Source: an uncultured Collinsella sp.
GTDB lineage: Bacteria; Actinomycetota; Coriobacteriia; Coriobacteriales; Coriobacteriaceae
Assembly: GCA_900757505.1 (NCBI GenBank)
Contig: CAAEOE010000051.1
Span: 1-24,532, forward strand
DNA: 24,532 nucleotides
Direction: 5' to 3'
Shown: piece by piece, positions 8,287-15,653 of the stretch
Layout: each line of letters starts with the position of its first letter
Numbering within the stretch: position 1 is the first letter of the stretch
Made by a program: the position numbers and the translations under genes
The notes under the pieces: model-generated
What the model was told of the DNA's origin: nothing
Seen by the model: the letters and a program-made list of their open reading frames with translations, nothing else
Database searches by the model: none

Positions 8287-8316
8287 GTGACGGATATCCG
8301 TCACACCATGACGGAT
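8287..8316. promoter_or_regulatory. Palindromic operator upstream of the relB-like gene
   Basis: GTGACGGATATCCGTCAC (8287-8304) is a perfect 18-bp palindrome, followed by a further half-site TGACGGAT (8309-8316). TACAAT (8343-8348) is a -10-like hexamer downstream. Antitoxins of the RelB/DinJ type commonly repress their own operon through such palindromes. The assignment is inferred from position. Confidence 0.6.
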
Positions 8317-8384
8317 TCCAGGAACATACCGCCTGCCGCGCGTACAATCGCCGTATTGCGCACACACGAGGCAAGGAGGTCCGC

Positions 8385-8554
8385 ATGGAGACAGTTAACG
8401 TCACCGTACGCATGGAGAGGCAGACGAGGACGACGCTGCGAAGCTCTTCTCGGAGCTCGGCATCAGCACCACCCAGGCGATCAACATGTTCCTCAAGCAG
8501 GCCGTGAGGGAGCAGAGGATACCCTTCGAGGTCTGGATTCGCGGCAATTTTTGA
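8385..8554 (+). pseudogene. RelB/DinJ-family antitoxin, frameshifted and truncated
   Basis: A strong AAGGAGG precedes ATG 8385, and the first frame gives METVNVTVRME. Near 8420 the reading must shift frame to continue DDAAKLFSELGISTTQAIN and then FLKQAVREQRIPFEV, the classic RelB/DinJ ribbon-helix-helix sequence. After IPFEV the frame runs into the left direct repeat (from 8534) and stops at once (WIRGNF). About half of a normal ~90-residue antitoxin is missing and no toxin gene follows. The locus was broken by a one-base slip and by whatever brought in the repeat and the KAP module. Confidence 0.75.
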
Positions 8555-8627
8555 GGCTGGATGCAAGTGGGACAAATTGAGGCAAACTGGAACGAACTGG
8601 AGATAGTTTCTAACTATTGAGTGGGAT
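8534..8627 (+). repeat. Left direct repeat of the KAP/DUF262 module (att-like)
   Basis: It starts with TGGATTCGCGG and TTTTTGAG, contains phased CAAACTG-like heptamers (8572, 8582, 8592; 10-bp period) and ends near GTGGGAT. The same ordered elements occur at 12223-12328 in the same direction. The first 22 bases match at 20 positions. It begins inside the relB-like coding sequence, so it marks a junction. Confidence 0.7.
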
Positions 8628-8640
8628 TAGGGTAAGTAAC

Positions 8641-9999
8641 ATGCGAAGAATCGATTCAGCACCTACACGCGACACCCTTGTTAAGCTGCTGCACAACGAC
8701 GTCCTCGGGAGGAATGGGGATCTCGCCGAGTTTGCCGGGATACTCAAATCCATCGAAGGCGGGTTTTCCCTGTTCGTAGACGCTGATTGGGGAAGCGGGA
8801 AGACATTCTTCGTTAGACAGGTGGCCTGTATCCTTGAAGAGGTTAATCCTTTTCTTGAGTCTCACGGAGACCTCGACGGATTGCTTGGTAACAATTGCGA
8901 GCTTGCACCCTATACGGAGCTGAACAGCTTCTTGCCCGTATACTACAACGCCTGGGAAAATGACCATTGGGATGATCCGCTGCCTTCGATTGCAGCATCT
9001 ATAGCCCTCCAAGGCGATGCATGCGCCTCTTTTCGCAGCGACACCGAAGCTGGTGAAAAGATTGCCGGAACACTCGACGCCATATTGGGGGTCTTCGGGC
9101 ATGGCGGAGCCAGCTCTTTAAGAGACGCTTTTTCGGGCAGAGATTTAATCCAGGCTTATCGCGACAGAGAAACGCTAAGGTCCTCTGTTTCAAACCTGGT
9201 GGATGTAGCTCTCCCCGAAAAAGCCAACACATTGCTTCTCATTGTCGATGAGCTCGACCGTTGCCGTCCTTCTTTTGCAATGAAGGTGCTCGAGCAGTTG
9301 AAGAATCTGTTTGCAGATGATCGGGTAGTCATCGTATATTCGGTCAACGCCAATCAACTATCACATGTTGTTGAAGGCACGTATGGGCAAGGTTTTGACG
9401 GCCGACGTTACTTGTCGCGTTTCTACGATCTGACTATCCCCCTAAGAAAAGTCGATAGCTTTAAGCAGCTAGAAGCGAACGGCTTCATAAAAACCTCCAA
9501 CCGCTTTGACGTAATTGCGTATGAGCTTGCAGAAGCATACGGAATGACGATGAGGGACGCCAACAGGTATCTGACTGAGCTTTTCAGAGTTCGCCCTTTA
9601 GTATTGGAAAACCGCGATGGATTTGAAGGCGACTGGGTTCGAGCGTTTGCCGATGCCGGTCTGGTCCCGATTATGCTCGCCTTGAAATTATTTGACGCCG
9701 ACGCGTTTGCCTCCGTGGTTCAGAAATTTGAAATAGAGCCTCTTTACCATGCGTTCTCTAAGAGCGAAGCGGCGATGGAGTTCATGGATGCAACATGGGG
9801 GTCGTATATAAAGTTCGAGGAGGGAAAGATCCCTTCCGACGAAGACAGGGTGAGTGCAAGGCACGAGCTCCTCGAGGCCTTGGTCTACATGATTTGGTGC
9901 AAAGACAGAAACAATTCTAAATACCAGCATTCCTATCAAGTTCTCATCAGAAGAAGCTGGGGATTTAACTCGCTCCCGCGTTTAGCAAAGATTATCTAG
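8641..9999 (+). CDS. KAP-family P-loop NTPase
   Basis: A 452-residue protein of the KAP NTPase group (STAND/AAA-like ATPases, which include the phage-exclusion protein PifA). The Walker A motif is DADWGSGKTFF (Lys54, Thr55). The KAP signature YYNAWENDHWDDP follows around 101-113. Walker B is LLLIVDELDRCRP (Asp203, Glu204, Asp206). I see no transmembrane pair inside the NTPase domain, unlike many KAP proteins, so it is probably cytoplasmic. ATG 8641 lies just after a weak AGGGTAAG. Its TAG stop forms part of the Shine-Dalgarno of the nuclease gene 9 bp downstream. GC content is visibly lower than in guaA, as expected for imported DNA. A role as the sensor or motor of a defence module is inferred. 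Confidence 0.85.
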   Translation: MRRIDSAPTRDTLVKLLHNDVLGRNGDLAEFAGILKSIEGGFSLFVDADWGSGKTFFVRQVACILEEVNPFLESHGDLDGLLGNNCELAPYTELNSFLPVYYNAWENDHWDDPLPSIAASIALQGDACASFRSDTEAGEKIAGTLDAILGVFGHGGASSLRDAFSGRDLIQAYRDRETLRSSVSNLVDVALPEKANTLLLIVDELDRCRPSFAMKVLEQLKNLFADDRVVIVYSVNANQLSHVVEGTYGQGFDGRRYLSRFYDLTIPLRKVDSFKQLEANGFIKTSNRFDVIAYELAEAYGMTMRDANRYLTELFRVRPLVLENRDGFEGDWVRAFADAGLVPIMLALKLFDADAFASVVQKFEIEPLYHAFSKSEAAMEFMDATWGSYIKFEEGKIPSDEDRVSARHELLEALVYMIWCKDRNNSKYQHSYQVLIRRSWGFNSLPRLAKII

Positions 10000-10008
10000 G
10001 AGTAACAG

Positions 10009-12075
10009 ATGAAAGGCGAAGAACGATACCTTCTTAACTTGCTCGAAGGCACGAAAACTCGATTTGTAATCCCCGTCTATCAGCGCAACTACGACTGGAG
10101 GATCGAAAACTGCAAGCAATTGTTCGACGACCTCGAGGATGTCATTTCCGAAGGCGTGGAGAGTCATTTCTTTGGAAGCATCGTCTCCAAGGCAGATGGC
10201 CCCGACACACGCATCGTCATCGATGGCCAACAGAGGATCACCACGTCATACCTTCTCCTGCTTGCCCTCGTGAGCAAGCTCAGGGAAGGTGCCATCTCTT
10301 CTGAGGACGACAATCTGGCCGACATGATCAACGAGGAATACCTCATCGACAAATGGCATAAGTCCGAGCGAAAACTGAAGCTGAAGCTCATCAAGGACGA
10401 TCAGGCCGCCTTTGAAGCAATCTACTCCGCCGACGCAGAGAAATTCATCCAGGACTCCAACGTAACCCAGAATTACATCTATTTCTGCGGCCGAATCGAC
10501 AAGACAAAGCTTACGGCCGACCAGCTGCGCGAGGCCATCGAGCGCCTGATGATCATCGACATCAAGCTCGACAAGGAAGATGACGCCCAGCGCATCTTCG
10601 AAAGTCTCAACTCGACTGGCCTCGACCTCAACGAGGGCGACAAGATTCGCAACTTCATCCTTATGGGCCTCGACGCCCAAATGCAGGAGGAATACTACGA
10701 GAAATACTGGAACGAGATCGAAAAGAACACCGGCTACGACGTAAGCTCCTTTGCTCGTGATTGGCTTGCTGCCGTCCGCAGGAAGACCCCCGCAATCAAG
10801 AAAGTCTATTCCGTGTTTAAAGACTATGTAAAAGCGGAGGCATTCGATACGAAAGCTCTACTTGAGGAGCTTCTTAAGTACTCAAAGCACTACAAGGCGA
10901 TTAACGCTGCTGATTCCGGAAACCATGGGCTTGATGTTGTTTTGAGGCGACTTATTCTGCTGGACATGAGCGTCATGAACCCGTTCACCCTGAATCTATT
11001 CGAATACAGACGCTGTGGAGAAATCAGCGACCAGCAGGTGATTGAGGCGCTCAAATCCGTCGAGACCTACCTTTTCAGGCGCTGGGTCTGCAAGGTCCCC
11101 ACCAATGCGCTCAACAAGGTCTTCGAGACCCTGCACAGCGAGGTCCTGAGAGGTGTCAAAGATGGCGGTTCATATCCTGACGTATTGAACAAGGTTCTCC
11201 TCTCCAAGGAGGGCAGCGGACATTTCCCAGATGACGCCGAGTTTATGCAGGCGTTCGAAGAGAGGGACTTCTACAGGATTGGAGGTTACAAGTACTACCT
11301 CTTCGATCGACTTGAAAACGGAGACAGCCTGGAGAGGGTCAACGTCGTCGGCAACCTTCGCGATGAGTCTTTCAGCATCGAGCACATCATGCCTCAGACG
11401 CTTTCGACAAGCTGGCAGCAGGATTTGGGCGACGACTTCGCAAAAATCCACGCAAGGTGGCTGAACAGCATGGCAAATCTGACGCTTACCGCATACAACT
11501 CAAAATACAGCAATAGGCGCTTTGTCGAGAAGCGAGACATGGAGAACGGCTTCAAGCAGTCTGGCTTCAGGATTAACCACTTCGTCTGCGAGCAGGAGGC
11601 CTGGGGCGAGAAGCAGCTGGAGGCCCGCAATGAGCTCATGAAGAAGAGGTTTCTTGAGCTTTGGCCATCCATCGAGTCCAACTTCGAGTGGGGCAACGAC
11701 GCCTACGAGGAGCATGCCCTCGACGACGACTTCTCGTTTACCGGCAGACAGATCGCCGCATACAGCTTCATGGGCTCCCGCTTCACGGCGAAGACCTGGG
11801 TTGACATGATCTGCGGCGTGCTTTCCATGGTTTACGAGCTCGATCCAGTCGTCTTCCATAAGTTCGTCCCTGAGGGGTCGGATTTCCCGGGAAGGTATTT
11901 CTCAAGGAAGGAAAGCGACTATTGCTTCAAAGTTGGCGAGGGAATCTATTTCAATCCCGGAAGCTCAACTTATGTGAAAATCGAAACGCTGAAGATCGTT
12001 TTTGAGGCAGCGGGCATTGACTGCTCGGAGCTTCTGATTGAGCTGTACAAGTCGAAGATCGAGGATCCGTCGTAG
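10009..12075 (+). CDS. DUF262 + DUF1524 (GmrSD-like) nuclease
   Basis: A 688-residue single-chain relative of GmrSD, the type IV restriction enzyme that cuts modified DNA using a nucleotide. The N-terminal DUF262 (ParB/Srx-like) domain shows IPVYQRNYDW (21-30), VIDGQQRITT (70-79) and IFESLNSTGLDL (197-208). The DUF1524 HNH nuclease shows SIEHIMPQTL (456-465), then LNSMANLTLT and YNSKYSNRRF (485-505). A further 120 residues after about 560 form an extra domain (GRQIAAYSFMGSRFTAKTW and onward) of a kind that trails some DUF262 proteins. TAGGAG before the ATG overlaps the stop of the KAP gene, so the two are translationally linked. The usual DUF262 partner is absent, and the NTPase neighbour is unusual. 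Confidence 0.9.
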   Translation: MKGEERYLLNLLEGTKTRFVIPVYQRNYDWRIENCKQLFDDLEDVISEGVESHFFGSIVSKADGPDTRIVIDGQQRITTSYLLLLALVSKLREGAISSEDDNLADMINEEYLIDKWHKSERKLKLKLIKDDQAAFEAIYSADAEKFIQDSNVTQNYIYFCGRIDKTKLTADQLREAIERLMIIDIKLDKEDDAQRIFESLNSTGLDLNEGDKIRNFILMGLDAQMQEEYYEKYWNEIEKNTGYDVSSFARDWLAAVRRKTPAIKKVYSVFKDYVKAEAFDTKALLEELLKYSKHYKAINAADSGNHGLDVVLRRLILLDMSVMNPFTLNLFEYRRCGEISDQQVIEALKSVETYLFRRWVCKVPTNALNKVFETLHSEVLRGVKDGGSYPDVLNKVLLSKEGSGHFPDDAEFMQAFEERDFYRIGGYKYYLFDRLENGDSLERVNVVGNLRDESFSIEHIMPQTLSTSWQQDLGDDFAKIHARWLNSMANLTLTAYNSKYSNRRFVEKRDMENGFKQSGFRINHFVCEQEAWGEKQLEARNELMKKRFLELWPSIESNFEWGNDAYEEHALDDDFSFTGRQIAAYSFMGSRFTAKTWVDMICGVLSMVYELDPVVFHKFVPEGSDFPGRYFSRKESDYCFKVGEGIYFNPGSSTYVKIETLKIVFEAAGIDCSELLIELYKSKIEDPS

Positions 12076-12222
12076 CCACTGTAGAGGCTTCTCTACCTTG
12101 CCCTCCCTTGGAATATAATGTCCATGTGCCCATAAGTTGCTGCTCGCAGTTCGCCGTGACCTAGCGTGACCCAGGAAAACGACCCGGATGACCCGAAAAA
12201 CCGTGACCCAGATATGACCCCA
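12076..12222 (+). repeat. Gene-free gap with tandem TGACCC motifs
   Basis: A short hairpin GTAGAG-GCTT-CTCTAC (12081-12096) without a T-run follows the nuclease stop. Five TGACC(C) motifs then lie in the same direction at 12157, 12167, 12189, 12204 and 12215, with one further CGACCC at 12180. They end exactly at the right direct repeat. They may be protein-binding iterons or the low-complexity 3' end of a lost gene. Confidence 0.5.
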
Positions 12223-12328
12223 TGGATTCGCGGGCATTTTTGAGACTGAGCCGCATTAGGGCAAACCAAGACAAACTGCGGCAAACTGGAACAAACTGGA
12301 GAGAGATTTTTTACTATTAAGTTGGAAT
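12223..12328 (+). repeat. Right direct repeat of the KAP/DUF262 module (att-like)
   Basis: Matches the left repeat at 8534-8627 in the same direction and element order: TGGATTCGCGG, TTTTTGAG, then heptamers GCAAACC, ACAAACT, GCAAACT and ACAAACT spaced exactly 10 bp apart (12261, 12271, 12281, 12291), then TACTATTAAGTTGGAAT. One extra heptamer accounts for most of its greater length. Confidence 0.7.
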
Positions 12329-12364
12329 AGAACAGACGTTCGATAAAATAATATAATATCAGAT

Positions 12365-12398
12365 AGCGGGCACGGTTTCAATCGAATCCGTGCCCGCT
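12365..12398. terminator. Perfect hairpin, terminator-like, without a T-run
   Basis: AGCGGGCACGG (12365-12375) pairs perfectly with CCGTGCCCGCT (12388-12398) around 12 nt. It lies between the right repeat and the convergent methyltransferase cluster. It resembles the hairpin at 21400-21432 in the flanking bases (AGATAGCGG ... CCGCT, CTGTATG), but the stem bases have changed in pairs. It may be a weak bidirectional terminator. Confidence 0.5.
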
Positions 12399-12484
12399 GC
12401 TGTATGTGTGCCCTTGCACGCCCAATATGCGCCGTAAAAGCCGTCTTCTTCAACGTCAAAGTGAGCGCGCTTCATTTTTGTCTC

Positions 12485-13315
12485 TCAAAATCTTATTTTC
12501 ACGATTTGCATTTTCATTCCTTTGTCGCCGACCCTTGCGAGAAACCGGAAAAAGCCGCTGACAGAAGGGTCTCTCAAATCGTTGTAACCCAGCATATAGC
12601 CGCGACTTGTGACCTGCAGACGGCTGTTCCACGTGCCGATTTCCTTGGCGGCATCCGAAACCGCAAAATATGCCCCCACATCCTTGATTTTTGCAGTCTT
12701 AAGCCATGTTTTTGCGATCATCTTTACTGCCGTCCGATTGGCAGCATCAAAAACCAGCACACCGCCGGGGAAAGCGTCTGCCATTCCCCGCACCAGTTCC
12801 CGGACCTGCTGGGTCAGAAAGTAATAGAACACCCCGGAGGCAAAGAATACCGCCCCGCCGGAGGCATCGATTTTGCTAAACCATGTGGTGTCTTTCAGGT
12901 CACAGGGGATATTTTGTTCCCGATCCCCGGCGGGCAGTAGCTGCTGCCGCAAGGCAATCACATCCGGGAAGTCCAGATTATAGATCTTGCATCTACCGTT
13001 GTCGCAGGTTCTGCCGGTGTTGTCCAGCCCGCAGCCCAGATTGACCACCGCCGCATTGGGGTGGCCTTTCAGGTAATCCCGCACCTCGAAAGCAAGATCA
13101 CCCTGCCGCATGGCCACCTCCAGCGCACCAAAGCGCTGCATCAGGCTGCGGGAGTTTTTCTCTGCCTCTGAAAAGTCGTAGTCGATCTGGTCGAGCAGAC
13201 GAACCGCTGTTTCATCCCTGTAAAGGTTCGGGTACAGCTCCGTACACAGCTTCCGGGAATACAGCGGGAGGATCAGCGTCTCCTACACGGCGTTTTTCTC
13301 AATTTTACATTTCAT
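12485..13315 (-). pseudogene. LCM-type SAM methyltransferase with an in-frame TAG
   Basis: A complete frame of 276 codons starts at ATG 13315 after GAGGAAG and is interrupted only by TAG at codon 11 (13285-13283). The protein belongs to the leucine carboxyl methyltransferase-like group (PF04072). The motifs are VVNLGCGLDNTGR, YNLDFPDVIALR, and the acidic-aromatic loop FFASGVFYYF. The codon before the amber is GTG and the codon after is GAG; one change (CAG to TAG) would explain it. An internal ATG at 13141 could still give a 218-residue form lacking the N-terminal helices. The substrate is unknown. The sequence looks Firmicutes-derived. Confidence 0.75.
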
Positions 13316-13326
13316 AGGTTTCTTCC

Positions 13327-13428
13327 TCAGTGAATAAAAACTGTCATAATTGCCGCCAGCACAGCCGCTATGACCGTCATGCCTATCGCCATGTGCGGGA
13401 TGGATGCAAAAATGCCCGCATGACGTCC
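13327..13428 (-). pseudogene. Remnant of a membrane protein C-terminus
   Basis: A 33-residue open stretch ending in TGA reads as one hydrophobic helix (AGIFASIPHMAIGMTVIAAV and then LAAIMTVFIH). No start codon or upstream frame belongs to it; a TAA lies just upstream in frame. It sits directly between the truncated methyltransferase and the start of the LCM-type gene. A deletion probably fused the front of one gene to the tail of another. The parent family cannot be told. Confidence 0.5.
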
Positions 13429-13748
13429 TTAAACGCCATATCCGCCACACTGCCTTGCAGAACGGCGCAACGCCCCTCCTGAATTGCAGTTCGGTTGAGC
13501 TTTCTAGCCTTTTCCACGCTGACGGGCGAATAGTCGATGCCCTTGACGACGCCATGCGGGCATTTTTTCAGCAGCAGTTTTATGTTTGCCCCGCCGCCGC
13601 AGCCGCAATCCAGCACCTTGGCATTTGGCGTAAGTCGTAGAAATCGAAGTCCCCACCGCGCCACAGGGCTGTGGCCCAGATTCATCATGCCAACCATAAG
13701 TTTCCCGCCGAGGCCCACGGGCTTGCGGGTGTTTTCAAAGAACGACAT
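13383..13748 (-). pseudogene. Class I SAM methyltransferase, C-terminus lost
   Basis: Starts at ATG 13748 after GGAGG and encodes 121 residues. Motif I is VLDCGCGGGANI, then GIDYSPVSVEKARKLN and QGSVADMAF. After AF the family sequence ends and a short unrelated tail (KDVMRAFLHPSRTWR) follows, at the same place where the membrane-protein remnant begins. Members are usually about 200 residues or more, so the catalytic half after motif II is missing. The start overlaps the end of the upstream methyltransferase gene by 14 bp. Confidence 0.7.
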
Positions 13749-14364
13749 CAGGCCCCTCCGATTTCGTGCATTCCGCATAAGTCAACGGGAACGAGGCCTT
13801 CAGCACCGCGCTTTTCTGCACCGCCCAGCCGTTTTGACGCAGGAAGCACAGGTATTCCTCGCTTGTCCACCTGCTGTGGAGGGGGAATCCCGCCATACTC
13901 ATGAAAAAGGCTTTTGCCTTGCCGGAAACCGAGTTCCCCGCGTGGGTGAAGGTTGGCGCGATGAGCACGCCGTCGTCCTTCAGCACCCGCCTGATTTCTT
14001 GCAGGGCCTTTTCCGGATGCGGCACTATGTGAAGCGCGTTGGACACGATCACCACTTCGAAGGACTTCTGTGCATAGGGCAGGCGGAACATATCTTGTAC
14101 GGAAAAGTGCAGCTTTGCGGATTGATTGTCCCGTTTTGCTTCAAGGATCATCTTTGCAGAAGCGTCCGTAGCCTCGATGTGCGCCGCCGCATTCACGATG
14201 CTCTTTGCGATAAGCCCCGTGCCGGTGGCAACCTCCAGTACGGTTTTTGCTTTCACCACCGGCCTGATCAGCCCATACATCTTCTCATACGCCGCCCGGT
14301 CGTTTCGCATGAAACGGTCATACCGACCGGCGTTCTTGTCCCAGAAACCCTCGCGTTCGTGCAT
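13735..14364 (-). CDS. Class I SAM-dependent methyltransferase
   Basis: A 209-residue protein of the Methyltransf_11/25 type. The SAM-binding motif I is VLEVATGTG (residues 42-50). The acidic loop is IEATDASAKMILEAK. The post-motif region VVIVSNALHIVPHPEKALQEI is typical. It appears intact. ATG 14364 follows GGGGGCG; an in-frame TTG lies 15 bp further up. A palindrome (14382-14399) and a -10-like TATAGT sit upstream. The substrate is unknown; it heads the imported methyltransferase cluster. Confidence 0.8.
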   Translation of the reverse strand: MHEREGFWDKNAGRYDRFMRNDRAAYEKMYGLIRPVVKAKTVLEVATGTGLIAKSIVNAAAHIEATDASAKMILEAKRDNQSAKLHFSVQDMFRLPYAQKSFEVVIVSNALHIVPHPEKALQEIRRVLKDDGVLIAPTFTHAGNSVSGKAKAFFMSMAGFPLHSRWTSEEYLCFLRQNGWAVQKSAVLKASFPLTYAECTKSEGPDVVL

Positions 14365-14381
14365 GGCTGTCGCCCCCAAAC

Positions 14382-14402
14382 AGTTAGAGCCATCTAACTA
14401 TA
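14382..14402 (-). promoter_or_regulatory. Palindromic site and -10 element before the methyltransferase cluster
   Basis: AGTTAGA (14382-14388) and TCTAACT (14393-14399) are perfect inverted arms around GCCA. On the minus strand TATAGT overlaps the outer arm, 33-38 bp upstream of the ATG. This fits an operator covering the -10 region. No matching regulator gene is adjacent. Confidence 0.5.
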
Positions 14403-14414
14403 ACACACGAATCA

Positions 14415-14621
14415 TGCAGTAAGTCCTTGTGTCCGTTCATGAGAGGCTCGGAGTGAAACGGAATGTTGGGGAGATCGGCTCTGGCAAGCTTGGCCTCATA
14501 GTCCGTGACCGCCTCGGCGATGCTGTCTGCCTGGTCGTGAAAGACGAGTGTGAGCAGGTAGTAGCGAGTCTTGTCGCCGCGGTCCGCTCTCGTCGACGAA
14601 GATGCTGAGCTCCTTGGCCAA
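14415..14621 (-). pseudogene. DUF3800 protein, frameshifted and truncated
   Basis: TTG at 14621-14619, preceded by AGGA, starts AKELSIFVDES, the acidic N-terminal motif of DUF3800 (RNase H-like fold). A one-base slip near 14580 is then needed to continue RGDKTRYYLLTLVFHDQ, then ADLPNIPFHSEPLMNGHKD. The family sequence ends at about 14415 where the methyltransferase cluster begins. About two thirds of the gene is missing. It follows a candidate small RNA by about 20 bp, as DUF3800 genes often do. Confidence 0.7.
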
Positions 14622-14642
14622 TGGGGATTCCTAATGGAATGG

Positions 14643-14699
14643 ATAAAAAAATAGCCGGGGGACTCCCCCGGCACTTGGAGGTAGCTCAATGAGCCACCA
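14643..14699 (-). ncRNA. Candidate DUF3800-associated small RNA
   Basis: On the minus strand TTGCAC (14733-14728), a 17-bp spacer and TATAAG (14710-14705) make a good promoter. The predicted transcript of about 55 nt has a hairpin GGTGGCTC-ATT-GAGCTACC. A second perfect hairpin GCCGGGGG-AGT-CCCCCGGC (14672-14654) is followed by seven T after TA. It ends about 20 bp before the DUF3800 start. Structured RNAs next to DUF3800 genes are a known class (the DUF3800 RNA motifs). Assignment to a named motif needs a covariance search. Confidence 0.65.
14644..14672 (-). terminator. Intrinsic terminator of the small RNA
   Basis: An 8-bp perfect GC stem (14654-14661 with 14665-14672, 3-nt loop) is followed on the minus strand by TATTTTTTTATCC. 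It also ends the transcript of the two small HTH genes to the right. Confidence 0.85.
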
Positions 14700-14856
14700 A
14701 CAGCCTTATAGCATGCGCTGACGGTAAGTGCAAGGGGGCGAGCCGGTACATGGCGTCGCGGCTGATGCGCAGCATCGCGCACGCCTCGTCGGCGCCGAAT
14801 ATCGCGTTGGTCGATGCGATGAGCCTCACCTGGCTCCTGCTAGTGCTCTTGGTCAT
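14686..14856 (-). CDS. Very small HTH (excisionase-like) protein
   Basis: A 56-residue frame starts at ATG 14856 with GAGGA close upstream. It contains FGADEACAMLRISRDAMYRL, the pattern of a MerR/excisionase-type HTH_17 helix pair. The last 15 residues (LPSAHAIRLLVAH) have no such match, and their codons form the promoter of the small RNA. So either the protein ends in a non-conserved tail or the gene was cut by the RNA cassette. It lies 78 bp downstream of the first excisionase-like gene. Confidence 0.5.
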   Translation of the reverse strand: MTKSTSRSQVRLIASTNAIFGADEACAMLRISRDAMYRLAPLHLPSAHAIRLLVAH

Positions 14857-14934
14857 GGTCGTCCTCGAGCTCCTTTCGTCTCGAGGCTCCCTCGCGTGCC
14901 CGGCCGCGGGCGGCTCCCGGGGCGGTCGCCGCCG

Positions 14935-15153
14935 TCATTTCCTGCCGCTCCTCGACCCGATGTAGGCGTCCACGGACGCCCTCGAAACCAGGAGCTTCCT
15001 GCCGAGCCTGTAGGAGTCGATCTCTCCCGACCAGATGAGGTCGTACGCCTTGCTCCGGCTCGCCCCCATGTACTCCTGCATCTCGATCACCGTCATCCAC
15101 TCGTCTCGGCCCCGGTTGCCCTCGGGTGCCGCGCATTTCGTCGCGTTCGCCAT
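14935..15153 (-). CDS. Excisionase-family DNA-binding protein
   Basis: A 72-residue protein. The HTH_17 domain covers most of it: MTVIEMQEYMGASRSKAYDL, then IWSGEIDSYRLGRKLLVSRASVDAYI. The YRLGRKLLVSRASVDAYI wing is the hallmark of this family (AlpA/Xis-like proteins). ATG 15153 follows a strong GGAGG. Such proteins direct excision of integrated elements or activate their genes. No integrase gene is present in the window, so this may be the remnant of an integrated element. Confidence 0.82.
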   Translation of the reverse strand: MANATKCAAPEGNRGRDEWMTVIEMQEYMGASRSKAYDLIWSGEIDSYRLGRKLLVSRASVDAYIGSRSGRK

Positions 15154-15276
15154 GGTTGCCTCCAATCTTTCCGCGCCATGCGTCTGCGCGGTCCCGTGTG
15201 CGTTTTCATCTGCGCGACGATTGAACCGCCTGATTGCGGTTGGCGCGCACGGCGGGGGCGGAGACGGGTCGAGGTG

Positions 15277-15372
15277 GGTCGAGCTGGTCGGGCCTCCACG
15301 AAACGGCCATAAGCTGCTTGCCTTAGCTCGCGGCTAAGTCCCTGAAAAGTAAAAGGCGCCCATGCGGGCGCC
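15277..15372 (+). repeat. Dispersed repeat A, copy 1, ending in a hairpin
   Basis: This copy aligns without gaps to 22077-22140 over 64 bases, about 70% identical by eye, and both copies run on into CCTGAAAA and GGCGCCC. On the plus strand both copies read in one frame as G(R/Q)AGR--KRP-AA--SSRL-P-stop, so the repeat may derive from the end of a coding region. Its hairpin GGCGCCC-ATGC-GGGCGCC (15355-15372) is followed on the minus strand by TTTTAC and could end minus-strand transcripts. The rest of the gap 15154-15653 holds no gene I can support. Confidence 0.55.
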
Positions 15373-15653
15373 TGCCTAGTAGCTGGAATTGTTCGGTTGT
15401 GGTCGGAATGCTCGTATTCCGCGGTGCTGTCGTCCGGGGTCCGGCATCTGTCGTTCGCCTCTTCTGTCGTGTTTGATGTTGCGTGTTATGCGAGCGACCT
15501 TCCGCGGGCCTGCCGGCCCGTTGCCCCAGGTGCACCCGGATAAATGGTACCCATCCGTTGGGACGCAGAGACTGCGGGAGGGCCGTCTGGGCAGGCTGGG
15601 ATGGACGAGCGGCTGGCTCAATTAGCAATAGTCGAGCTAAAGGGCCTTGTGCT

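Noticed and set aside
12365..12398. The GGTTTCAATCGAATCC region as a tRNA T-arm
   Set aside because: The flanking bases form a simple hairpin and no acceptor, D or anticodon arms can be drawn.
15154..15276. Integrase gene to accompany the excisionase-like protein
   Set aside because: No tyrosine or serine recombinase signature is present in any frame here or elsewhere in the window.
15376..15621. Minus-strand frame of 81 codons in the gap after repeat A
   Set aside because: No ribosome site and low-complexity, basic composition; an overlapping plus-strand frame is equally plausible, so neither is supported.
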